From Chlorobiota bacterium (lineage in GTDB: Bacteria > Bacteroidota > Bacteroidia > Bacteroidales > JAADGE01), in the NCBI GenBank assembly GCA_013153575.1, contig JAADEE010000128.1, forward strand, positions 1 through 13,280: DNA of 13,280 bases. Direction: 5' to 3'. The notes under the pieces were generated by a model. That model worked only from the letters and a program-made list of their open reading frames with translations, did no database searches and had not been told where the DNA came from. Of the stretch, positions 6,369-13,280 are shown piece after piece (the stretch's first letter is position 1; each line of letters begins with the position of its first letter). Position numbers and translations under genes: made by a program.

Positions 6369-6755
6369 ATGGAGACAATTAACGCATTAGGAAGAAGAAA
6401 AGCTGCAATTGCAAGAATATATGTTAAGGAAGGAAAAGGTAATATTATAGTAAACAAAAAAAAGTTAGAAGATTACTTTACAGTTCCTGAACAACAATTT
6501 CAAATATTAAGACCTCTTCAAACTGTTGATGCAGCAGAAAAATATGATATAGTTGCAAGATTAACCGGAGGTGGTTTTAAAGGTCAAGCTGAAGCTTTGA
6601 AATTAGCTATTGCAAGAGCATTAGTTAAAATAAATGCAGAAGATAAAACAGCATTAAAAAGAGAAGGTTTCATGACAAGAGATTCTCGTGTTGTTGAAAG
6701 AAAAAAACCTGGACAACCTGGAGCTCGTAAGAAATTCCAATTCAGTAAACGTTAA
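6369..6755 (+). CDS. rpsI: 30S ribosomal protein S9 (uS9)
   Basis: A 128-residue S9. The start METINALGRRKAAIARIYVKEGKG, the central LTGGGFKGQAEALKLAIARALVK and the C-terminal LTRDSR-like segment (FMTRDSRVVERKKPGQPGARKKFQFSKR) are diagnostic. The extreme C-terminal arginine is the tail that reaches the P-site tRNA in the small subunit. The ATG lies one base after the rplM stop, so the two are surely co-transcribed and probably translationally coupled. rplM-rpsI is a near-universal bacterial pair. Length is normal and nothing is unusual. Confidence 0.98.
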   Translation: METINALGRRKAAIARIYVKEGKGNIIVNKKKLEDYFTVPEQQFQILRPLQTVDAAEKYDIVARLTGGGFKGQAEALKLAIARALVKINAEDKTALKREGFMTRDSRVVERKKPGQPGARKKFQFSKR

Positions 6756-6779
6756 TATTAAATTAAAAATAATTCCTTT

Positions 6780-6811
6780 AAGTTTAGTATCTAAATTGTT
6801 AAGACTAACTT
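6780..6811 (+). repeat. Short hairpin in the rpsI-rpsB gap
   Basis: AAGTTTAGT (6780-6788) can pair with ACTAACTT (6804-6811), leaving one bulged T, to give an 8-bp stem around a 15-nt loop. The 112-base gap has no convincing promoter and no T-run after the stem. The stem may be an S2-related leader structure or chance; support is weak. Confidence 0.3.
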
Positions 6812-6867
6812 TATGTTGCTACTTAATAATTGATTTATTAAAAGAAGGTAAACTTAAATAAAAAAAA

Positions 6868-7629
6868 ATGGCAAAAGTAGATTTTAAACAATTACTTGAT
6901 GCAGGTGTACATTTTGGACACTTGAAAAGAAAATGGAATCCTAAAATGGCTCCTTATATTTTTATGGAGCAAAATGGTATTCACATTATAGATTTATACA
7001 AAACAATGGCAAAACTTGATGAAGCTGCTGCTGCAATCAAGCAAATTGCTAAGTCTGGAAGACAAATTTTATTTGTTGCAACTAAAAAACAGGCTAAAGA
7101 TATTATTGAAGAAAAAGTAAAACCAACAGGAATGCCTTACATCAATGAAAGATGGTCAGGAGGTATGTTAACAAACTTCCGTACTGTTAGAAAAGCTATC
7201 AAAAAAATGAAAGCTATTGATGTAATGGAAAAAGATGGTACTTTTGAGCAAATTTCAAAAAGAGAAAGACTTCAAATTACACGTGAAAGAGCAAAACTTC
7301 AAAAAAACTTAGGAAGTATTGTTGATATGAAAAGAGTACCTTCAGCACTTTTTGTTGTTGATGTTACAAAAGAACATATTGCTGTAGCAGAAGCTAAAAA
7401 ACTTGGTATTCCAATTTTTGCAATGGTTGATACAAATTCAGATCCTTCTGTTGATTTTCCAATTCCTGCAAATGATGATGCATCAAAATCAATTGCTACA
7501 ATTGTTGAAGTAATGACAGATGCAGTAAAAGAAGGTTTACAGGAAAGAAATGCTCAAAGAAAAGATAGTAAAGAAGGAGGAGCAGAAAAATCTGAAAATA
7601 CAAAAACAAGAGCTCGTAAAACTAAATAA
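6868..7629 (+). CDS. rpsB: 30S ribosomal protein S2 (uS2)
   Basis: A 253-residue S2, the late-assembling protein on the solvent side of the small subunit. Diagnostic stretches are LLDAGVHFGHLKRKWNPKMAPYIF, NGIHIIDLYKTM, the glycine-rich YINERWSGGMLTNFRTVRKAI, and PSALFVVDVTKEHIAVAEAKKLGIPIFAMVDTNSDPSVDFPIPANDDASKSI. The last 30 or so residues (from about Gln220) are a charged lysine/arginine/glutamate-rich tail of the variable kind common in Bacteroidota S2. The ATG at 6868 follows an A-rich stretch with no Shine-Dalgarno site. It is followed by tsf in the conserved rpsB-tsf order, with a hairpin-forming inverted repeat in the intervening 151 bases. Confidence 0.98.
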   Translation: MAKVDFKQLLDAGVHFGHLKRKWNPKMAPYIFMEQNGIHIIDLYKTMAKLDEAAAAIKQIAKSGRQILFVATKKQAKDIIEEKVKPTGMPYINERWSGGMLTNFRTVRKAIKKMKAIDVMEKDGTFEQISKRERLQITRERAKLQKNLGSIVDMKRVPSALFVVDVTKEHIAVAEAKKLGIPIFAMVDTNSDPSVDFPIPANDDASKSIATIVEVMTDAVKEGLQERNAQRKDSKEGGAEKSENTKTRARKTK

Positions 7630-7639
7630 ATTTACATAA

Positions 7640-7717
7640 AATTATCGGATGAATAATTTGCATTTATTTTTAGCTTAAGGTTTATAAAATAATTGCATAG
7701 AAAATCATCCGATAATT
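7640..7717. repeat. 13-bp perfect inverted repeat between rpsB and tsf
   Basis: AATTATCGGATGA (7640-7652) and TCATCCGATAATT (7705-7717) are exact reverse complements separated by 52 nt. The intervening segment can form a minor inner stem (ATTTT/AAAAT) around the CTTAAG hexamer, and it carries near-identical direct copies AATAATTTGCAT and AATAATTGCAT. The repeat starts 11 bases after the rpsB stop. Neither strand has a T-run beyond the outer arm, so it is not a canonical terminator. A role in attenuation, processing or mRNA stability between the two genes is inferred. Confidence 0.65.
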
Positions 7718-7780
7718 ATATAAAGCAAAAATTAAAGTTTGCTGAAAAATAAAAATTAATAAGATTAAAATTAAAATAAA

Positions 7781-8605
7781 ATGGCTAAAATAAGTGCATC
7801 TGAAGTTGCAAAACTTAGAAAAATGACAGGAGCAGGAATGATGGATTGTAAAAATGCTCTTACTGAATCTGATGGTGATTTTGACGCAGCAGTTGATATA
7901 TTAAGAAAAAAAGGACAAAAAGTTGCAGGTAAACGTGCAGACAGAGACGCATCTGAAGGTGCTGTTGTTTGTAAAGCATCTGCTGATGGAAAAAAAGCAT
8001 TTATGATTTCATTAAACTGTGAAACTGATTTCGTAGCTAAAAATGAAGATTTTGTGAAATTTGCACATAAAATTCTTGATATTGCAGCAGATAAAAATCC
8101 TGCTAACCTTGAAGAATTGTTAAAATTAGATTTTAACGGTATTACAATTGCAGATGAAATTATTAACCAAACAGGTGTAATAGGCGAAAAAGTAGAACTT
8201 GCTTATTATGATAAAGTTGAAGGAGAAAGTGTTGCAACTTATATACATATGGGAAACAGATTATCTGCAATAGCAGCTTTTAATAAAGAGGTTGATCCTG
8301 CTGTAGGAAAAGATGTTGTAATGCAAATCGCTGCAATGAATCCTATTGCTCTTGATAAAGATGACGTTCCACAAGAAGTTGTTGATAAAGAAGTTGAAAT
8401 AGGTAAAGATTTAGCAATTCAAGAAGGTAAACCTGCAGATTTAGCAGAAAAAATTGCTGTTGGAAGATTAAATAAATTCTTTAAAGAAAACACATTACTT
8501 AACCAACAATGGGTTAAAGATAATAAAAAAACAATTAGAGATTTCTTAAAAGAAGCTGATGCTGATTTGAAAATTTTAAGTTTTAAAAGATTTGGATTAG
8601 CATAA
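7781..8605 (+). CDS. tsf: Translation elongation factor Ts (EF-Ts)
   Basis: A 274-residue nucleotide exchange factor that releases GDP from EF-Tu in the cytoplasm. Residues 1-45 form the UBA-like N-terminal domain ([43 protein letters not shown]). The conserved TDFVAKN motif, which contacts the EF-Tu nucleotide site, is at 82-88. The core subdomains follow, with [14 protein letters not shown] and the [17 protein letters not shown] segment, and the usual [18 protein letters not shown] near the end. Length matches other Bacteroidota EF-Ts. It is the last gene of the operon that begins at rplM; a strong terminator follows 24 bases downstream. Confidence 0.98.
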   Translation: MAKISASEVAKLRKMTGAGMMDCKNALTESDGDFDAAVDILRKKGQKVAGKRADRDASEGAVVCKASADGKKAFMISLNCETDFVAKNEDFVKFAHKILDIAADKNPANLEELLKLDFNGITIADEIINQTGVIGEKVELAYYDKVEGESVATYIHMGNRLSAIAAFNKEVDPAVGKDVVMQIAAMNPIALDKDDVPQEVVDKEVEIGKDLAIQEGKPADLAEKIAVGRLNKFFKENTLLNQQWVKDNKKTIRDFLKEADADLKILSFKRFGLA

Positions 8606-8628
8606 TTGTAAAATTATTTATATTTTTA

Positions 8629-8658
8629 AAGCCTGCAATTTTTATTGTGGGCTTTTTT
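8629..8658 (+). terminator. Intrinsic terminator of the rplM-rpsI-rpsB-tsf operon
   Basis: AAGCCTGCAAT (8629-8639) pairs with ATTGTGGGCTT (8644-8654) over 11 bp, including two G-T wobbles, around a TTTT loop. Six Ts run from 8653 to 8658. It is the clearest one-directional terminator in the window. Confidence 0.9.
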
Positions 8659-8672
8659 ATAAAATTAAAAAT

Positions 8673-9287
8673 ATGAAGAGATTATTTTTATTGTTAGCAT
8701 TTATATCTGTTTTTGTATCTGCATGTAATATTTTGCAAAAAAACATGCCTAAAGAAGATGGCTTATATGCAAGAATAACAACAAATAAAGGAGATATTAC
8801 ACTTTATTTAGAATATGAAAAAACACCACTAACTGTTGCAAACTTTGTAGGACTTGCAGAAGGCAAAATTGAAAATAAAGCAAAAAAAATAGGAGAACCA
8901 TATTACGATGGAATAATTTTTCACAGAGTTATTAAAGATTTTATGATTCAAGGAGGAGATCCAACAGGAACCGGCAGAGGAGGTCCCGGGTACAGATTTA
9001 AAGATGAATTCAACAAGGATTTAAAACACGATAAAGCAGGAACTTTATCAATGGCAAATGCAGGACCAAATACAAATGGTAGTCAGTTTTTTATAACTCA
9101 TAAAGCAACCCCTTGGTTAAATAACAGGCATACTGTTTTTGGACACACAATTGATGAAGAAAGTATGAAAACTGTTAATTCTATAGTTAAAGGAGATACG
9201 ATAATTCATGTAAAAATACTAAGAGTAGGAAAAAAAGCAAGAAAATTTGATGCAAAAAAGACTTTTATGTCTTTAAAAGATAAATAA
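8673..9287 (+). CDS. Cyclophilin-type peptidyl-prolyl cis-trans isomerase, lipoprotein
   Basis: A 204-residue prolyl isomerase. The first 18 residues are a lipoprotein signal ([18 protein letters not shown]) with lipobox VSAC and lipidated Cys18, so the enzyme should work outside the cytoplasm, anchored to a membrane. The cyclophilin domain covers about 30-190. All key residues align with human CypA at a constant offset of 27: Arg85, Phe90, Met91 and Gln93 in [15 protein letters not shown], Gln138 and Phe140 in GSQFFIT, Trp148 and His153 in [10 protein letters not shown]. It should therefore be active. No acidic surface-export motif follows Cys18, which suggests a periplasm-facing location. 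The C terminus is lysine-rich. Its ATG is 14 nt after the tsf terminator and no good promoter is visible, so how it is expressed is unclear. Confidence 0.95.
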   Translation: MKRLFLLLAFISVFVSACNILQKNMPKEDGLYARITTNKGDITLYLEYEKTPLTVANFVGLAEGKIENKAKKIGEPYYDGIIFHRVIKDFMIQGGDPTGTGRGGPGYRFKDEFNKDLKHDKAGTLSMANAGPNTNGSQFFITHKATPWLNNRHTVFGHTIDEESMKTVNSIVKGDTIIHVKILRVGKKARKFDAKKTFMSLKDK

Positions 9288-9291
9288 ATAT

Positions 9292-9299
9292 TATCTTTG
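9292..9299 (+). promoter_or_regulatory. Putative -7 promoter element for atpDC
   Basis: TATCTTTG matches TAnnTTTG and would give a leader of about 35 nt before the atpD ATG. It starts 5 bases after the cyclophilin stop. No TTG is visible at the -33 distance, so support is partial. Confidence 0.5.
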
Positions 9300-9328
9300 C
9301 AAATAATGTCTATAAAAGAAAAAAATAA

Positions 9329-10852
<1,524 letters not shown>

Positions 10853-10858
10853 AATATT

Positions 10859-11098
10859 ATGTTTTTAGAAATTGTAACACCCGAAAAAACATTGTATAGT
10901 AATGATGTTAAATATGTTAACATACCGGGAAGTAATGGTAAGTTTGGAGTGTTGAAAAATCATGCTCCTGTAATTTCAACTATGCAAAAAGGACAAATTA
11001 AAGTTGTAGAAAAAGATGATAAAGAATTGTTCTTTGATGTTAATGGAGGCGTTGTTGAAGTATTAAAAAATAACATTATTGTTCTTGCAAAATTATAA
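10859..11098 (+). CDS. atpC: F1F0 ATP synthase subunit epsilon (short form)
   Basis: A 79-residue epsilon subunit that couples the F1 central stalk to the c-ring. MFLEIVTPEKTLYSNDVKYVNIPGSNGKFGVLKNHAPVISTMQKGQI and the ending DVNGGVVEVLKNNIIVLA are the N-terminal beta-sandwich domain. The C-terminal two-helix domain that inhibits ATP hydrolysis in E. coli epsilon (about 138 residues) is absent. The gene ends with a normal stop and a terminator, so this is a short natural form rather than a truncation. Short epsilon subunits are known in Bacteroidota and Chlorobi. It is co-transcribed with atpD. Confidence 0.95.
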   Translation: MFLEIVTPEKTLYSNDVKYVNIPGSNGKFGVLKNHAPVISTMQKGQIKVVEKDDKELFFDVNGGVVEVLKNNIIVLAKL

Positions 11099-11114
11099 GA
11101 ACTTAATAATAGAT

Positions 11115-11150
11115 ATAAAAAAGAGAGTTCATTTTAATGAACTCTTTTTT
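11115..11150. terminator. Bidirectional terminator between atpC and the cyclotransferase gene
   Basis: AGAGTTCAT (11124-11132) pairs exactly with ATGAACTCT (11137-11145) around a TTTA loop. An A-run lies before the stem and six Ts after it (11145-11150), so it can end transcripts from both sides. It sits between convergent genes, 17 bases after the atpC stop and 19 before the end of the minus-strand gene. Confidence 0.9.
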
Positions 11151-11168
11151 ATTTTGTAGTGATTTTTA

Positions 11169-12278
11169 CTATTTCTTTATAAATTCAACTTCAAATAGTT
11201 TAGGCCAATTTTTTCCGGTTACAAAAATTCTATTTGTATTCTCGTCATATGCTATACCATTAAGAACGTCTGTTTTGCTAGTGTAATCATTCATTGGTAA
11301 AATTCCGTTTAAATCAATATATGCAAGAACTTTTCCTGTTTTGGGGTCAATCTTTACAATTTTTTCGTATTGATAAATGTTTGCATAAATGAAACCATTA
11401 ATATATTCTAATTCATTAAGATATATAACAGCACCTTCATTATCATAAGCCTGTAAAGTTTTGATTGTTGAATACGATTGAGTTTCTAAAACCTTAATTT
11501 CGGCAGAACCATTTGTCATAAAAAGATTTTTATTATCTGTACAAATTCCCCATCCTTCACCTGCATATGAAAATTCATCAATTACTTTAAAGGTTTCAAA
11601 ATCGTAAACGAAACCTCTTCCTGCTTGCCAACTTATTTGAATTATTTTATTGTCAAATAATACAATACCTTCGCCAAAAACATCAGTAGGAATTGCAAAT
11701 CCATGTATAACTTCTCCTGTTTCAAGTTTAACTTTTCTTATTGTAGATTTACCTTTTAATCCGGTTGCTTCATATAAAAAGCCATCATGATAAAAAAGTC
11801 CTTGCGTATATGCATTGACATCATGTTTGTAAACGTTTTTAACTTTATATGTGTATTCTTCAGGAGTTATGTCAGAAAGTAAAATTATATTTTTTGTTTT
11901 TCTGAAAAGTTTGTTGTTCTTGTTTAATTCAACTTCAATGATGTTTCTTCCAACTTTACTGTTTTTAGTATTCCACTCATATTTTGAGTTGTTTAATTCT
12001 AATTTTGCAACTTCTTCATCATTTATTAAAAGTGTTACGGTGTCTTCATTAGAAATTTCACTTCCTGAAATTGAAATTGAAATAATATCACCAAAAACAG
12101 ATTTTTTGTTTTGTTCTGTAATTGTGAGAATTAATGGATTTTTTTCTTTTTTAATATTATTTAAGTTATTATTTTCTACAACATCTTTTTTTTGCTCATT
12201 CTTTTTTTCTGATTTACAAGAAGCAAGAAATACGATACTAGCAATAATAATAGTTAAGGCAATTCTAAATTTGTACAT
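11169..12278 (-). CDS. Glutaminyl-peptide cyclotransferase (plant/bacterial type), lipoprotein with Ig-like N-terminal domain
   Basis: A 369-residue lipoprotein. The signal peptide ends in lipobox LASC with lipidated Cys21, followed by a charged linker to about residue 47. Residues about 50-135 look like an Ig-like beta domain (VFGDIISISISG...VTLLINDEEV...EWNTKNSKVGRNIIEVEL). From about 145 to the end runs the glutamine cyclotransferase beta-propeller family (Glu_cyclase_2). Its signatures are NAYTQGLFYHDGFLYEATGLKGKSTIRKV, FGEGIVLF, YAGEGWGICTDNKNLFMTNGSAEIKV, LNELEYINGFIYANIY and VLNGIAYDENTNRIFVTGKNWPKLFEVEF. Such enzymes turn N-terminal glutamine of peptides into pyroglutamate; the natural substrate here is unknown. 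It lies 11 bases behind sixA on the same strand, so the two probably form an operon. The family call is firm; the Ig-like call is moderate. Confidence 0.92.
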   Translation of the reverse strand: MYKFRIALTIIIASIVFLASCKSEKKNEQKKDVVENNNLNNIKKEKNPLILTITEQNKKSVFGDIISISISGSEISNEDTVTLLINDEEVAKLELNNSKYEWNTKNSKVGRNIIEVELNKNNKLFRKTKNIILLSDITPEEYTYKVKNVYKHDVNAYTQGLFYHDGFLYEATGLKGKSTIRKVKLETGEVIHGFAIPTDVFGEGIVLFDNKIIQISWQAGRGFVYDFETFKVIDEFSYAGEGWGICTDNKNLFMTNGSAEIKVLETQSYSTIKTLQAYDNEGAVIYLNELEYINGFIYANIYQYEKIVKIDPKTGKVLAYIDLNGILPMNDYTSKTDVLNGIAYDENTNRIFVTGKNWPKLFEVEFIKK

Positions 12279-12289
12279 TTAATTATTTT

Positions 12290-12781
12290 TTATTTTTCAA
12301 TTAATTCTTTTGGTGAAATATAGCTTACAACTTTGCATGAATAATCTTTTAAATCTTTCCATTTACCATCATATTCTAAAACAACAAGGTCGGCAGTTTT
12401 CATATTAAAATATTCACCTGAAAGTTTTTCTGCAATAGCTGACCAAGTTGGGTTATGTCCAAAAATTATTACTTTTTCAAAACTTTCATCAACCTTCTTT
12501 ATTTTTTGAATTATCTCATTTGTGTATCCAAAATAAAAGCTTTCGTCCCAAACTATATTTTTATTGTAATTTGTATTTTCTGCAACTGCTTCGGCTGTCA
12601 TTTTTGCTCTTAATGCAGGTGAAGAAATAATTAAATCAGGGCTTAAGTCTCTTTTTTTTATTTCTTTTCCCATAATAGGAGCGGCAAGTTTTCCTCTTTT
12701 GTTTAGTGGTCTGTCAAAATCACGCATAGAACTATCAGCCCAATCCGATTTTGCATGACGCATTATCATTATTTTTTTCAT
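12290..12781 (-). CDS. sixA: SixA-like phosphohistidine phosphatase (histidine phosphatase superfamily)
   Basis: A 163-residue small histidine phosphatase. The catalytic His9 lies in the RHAKSDW motif (the superfamily's RHG box with Ala instead of Gly, as usual in SixA). Arg58 is in SSPALRAKMTAEAVAE and the second histidine, His109, is in FGHNPTWSAIAEKLSG. The short length and absence of extra domains fit SixA rather than phosphoglycerate mutase. E. coli SixA dephosphorylates phosphohistidine on ArcB and the nitrogen PTS protein NPr; the target in this organism cannot be told from the sequence. The ATG at 12779-12781 is followed at once by the beta1-RHA motif. It is the first gene of a probable two-gene operon with the cyclotransferase. 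Confidence 0.93.
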   Translation of the reverse strand: MKKIMIMRHAKSDWADSSMRDFDRPLNKRGKLAAPIMGKEIKKRDLSPDLIISSPALRAKMTAEAVAENTNYNKNIVWDESFYFGYTNEIIQKIKKVDESFEKVIIFGHNPTWSAIAEKLSGEYFNMKTADLVVLEYDGKWKDLKDYSCKVVSYISPKELIEK

Positions 12782-12808
12782 TCTTAAAAATATAGCTTTT
12801 GGTTAGCA

Positions 12809-12816
12809 CAAAATTA
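12809..12816 (-). promoter_or_regulatory. Putative -7 promoter element for the sixA-cyclotransferase pair
   Basis: Read on the minus strand this is TAATTTTG, matching TAnnTTTG, and would give a leader of about 24 nt before the sixA ATG. I see no TTG at the -33 distance, so the call is tentative. Confidence 0.4.
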
Positions 12817-12847
12817 ATAAGTTTTTCAAATAAATTAAAAGAACATC

Positions 12848-12855
12848 TATATTTG
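12848..12855 (+). promoter_or_regulatory. Putative -7 promoter element for the EamA-type transporter
   Basis: TATATTTG matches TAnnTTTG and is identical, with flanking C and CA, to the element in front of the TPP riboswitch (1719-1726). It predicts a leader of about 19 nt before the ATG at 12878. The -33 region is T-rich (12822-12826) but lacks a clear TTG. Confidence 0.5.
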
Positions 12856-12877
12856 CAGACTTTTTTAAACTAAAATT

Positions 12878-13280
12878 ATGCAAAATATTAATATTGACTG
12901 GTTTACGTACACAATAATTTTTACAATACTTTATGGAGCAATAAATTTCATGTATAAATTAGCTGCTCATTACAATTTGTCTAGCCATAAAATTGTAAAG
13001 GTTTCAGCAATTACAGTTGCAATAATTTCATTATCAGTTGTTTTACTCACAAAAAGTCCTTTTACAAACTTTAAAATGATTTTGTTTTTTGCTTTTATAA
13101 ATTCTGCATTCTTTGGTTTAGGAAGTATTGTAAAAATTCAAGCTTTAAAATACATTCCAAGTTCATTTGCATTTCCTATTACAAAACTAAATTCTGTACT
13201 TCTTATTATATATGCAATTTTTTTATTTAATGATAGACCAACAATGTTACAATGGATTGGAATAGGGATCTCAATTTTTG
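12878..13280 (+). CDS. DMT/EamA-type membrane transporter, N-terminal part (runs off the window end)
   Basis: An open frame from ATG 12878 to the window edge, 134 codons with no stop, starting MQNINIDWFTYTIIFTILYG. It is hydrophobic throughout, with four membrane spans visible: about residues 9-30, 40-58, 66-88 and 95-118. A fifth begins at LQWIGIGISIF. The stretch IQALKYIPSSFAFPITKLNSV, followed by an acidic/arginine turn FNDRPTMLQWIGIGISIF, resembles the end of an EamA repeat in drug/metabolite transporters (canonical ...E.lt..q.iGi.li..G). Substrate unknown. The gene is partial only because the window ends. It is transcribed divergently from sixA. Family assignment is by resemblance and moderately sure; that it is an integral membrane protein is clear. 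Confidence 0.75.
   Translation, partial: MQNINIDWFTYTIIFTILYGAINFMYKLAAHYNLSSHKIVKVSAITVAIISLSVVLLTKSPFTNFKMILFFAFINSAFFGLGSIVKIQALKYIPSSFAFPITKLNSVLLIIYAIFLFNDRPTMLQWIGIGISIF

Noticed and set aside
11851..12282. 143-codon plus-strand open frame, Phe/Ser/Leu-rich, antisense to the cyclotransferase N terminus
   Set aside because: It mirrors the AT-rich Lys/Asn/Glu coding of the true gene on the other strand. No promoter, family motif or sensible signal supports it.

Overview
The window looks like a piece of a Bacteroidota (Bacteroidetes) chromosome. It is strongly AT-rich. It has a TonB-dependent receptor with a CarboxypepD_reg-like N-terminal domain, lipoproteins with Bacteroidota-style lipoboxes, an L13 that starts with the phylum-typical (M)[15 protein letters not shown], and start codons preceded by A-rich stretches rather than Shine-Dalgarno sites. 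Matches to the phylum's promoter pattern (TTG/TTTG near -33, TAnnTTTG near -7) recur in front of genes. Almost everything is core or housekeeping. I see no IS, prophage, CRISPR, defence or toxin-antitoxin genes.

Layout. 2-1640 (minus): a YraN/UPF0102 nuclease-fold protein and a single-chain iron-sulfur L-serine dehydratase, separated by a near-perfect 29-nt palindrome. 1641-1896: a divergent promoter region that carries a TPP riboswitch on the plus strand. 1897-4260 (plus): a TonB-dependent outer-membrane receptor, predicted from the riboswitch to import thiamin or a thiamin derivative, with a likely terminator behind it. 4454-5707 (plus): a BaiN/YhiN-like (HI0933) flavoprotein with a TTG start.

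5842-8658 (plus): a translation operon rplM-rpsI-rpsB-tsf. It opens with a promoter and a leader hairpin in front of a GTG-initiated rplM, and closes with a strong terminator behind tsf. Notable hairpin-forming inverted repeats lie between rpsI and rpsB and, more strikingly, between rpsB and tsf. 8673-9287 (plus): a lipoprotein cyclophilin whose ATG sits 14 nt after that terminator. 9338-11098 (plus): atpD-atpC only, the beta and short epsilon subunits of F1, away from the other ATP synthase genes. A bidirectional terminator at 11115-11150 separates them from a minus-strand pair made of sixA-like phosphohistidine phosphatase (12781-12290) followed by a plant-type glutaminyl-peptide cyclotransferase lipoprotein (12278-11169). 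A DMT/EamA-type membrane transporter starts divergently at 12878 and runs off the window end.

I did not find a convincing undescribed multi-gene system. The more interesting signals are non-coding: the riboswitch with its start-proximal hairpin, the rplM leader, the rpsB-tsf inverted repeat, and the palindromes at 391-419 and 4310-4398. No stretch longer than 300 bases is without a gene or a described element; the longest gap is 1641-1896 (256 bases).
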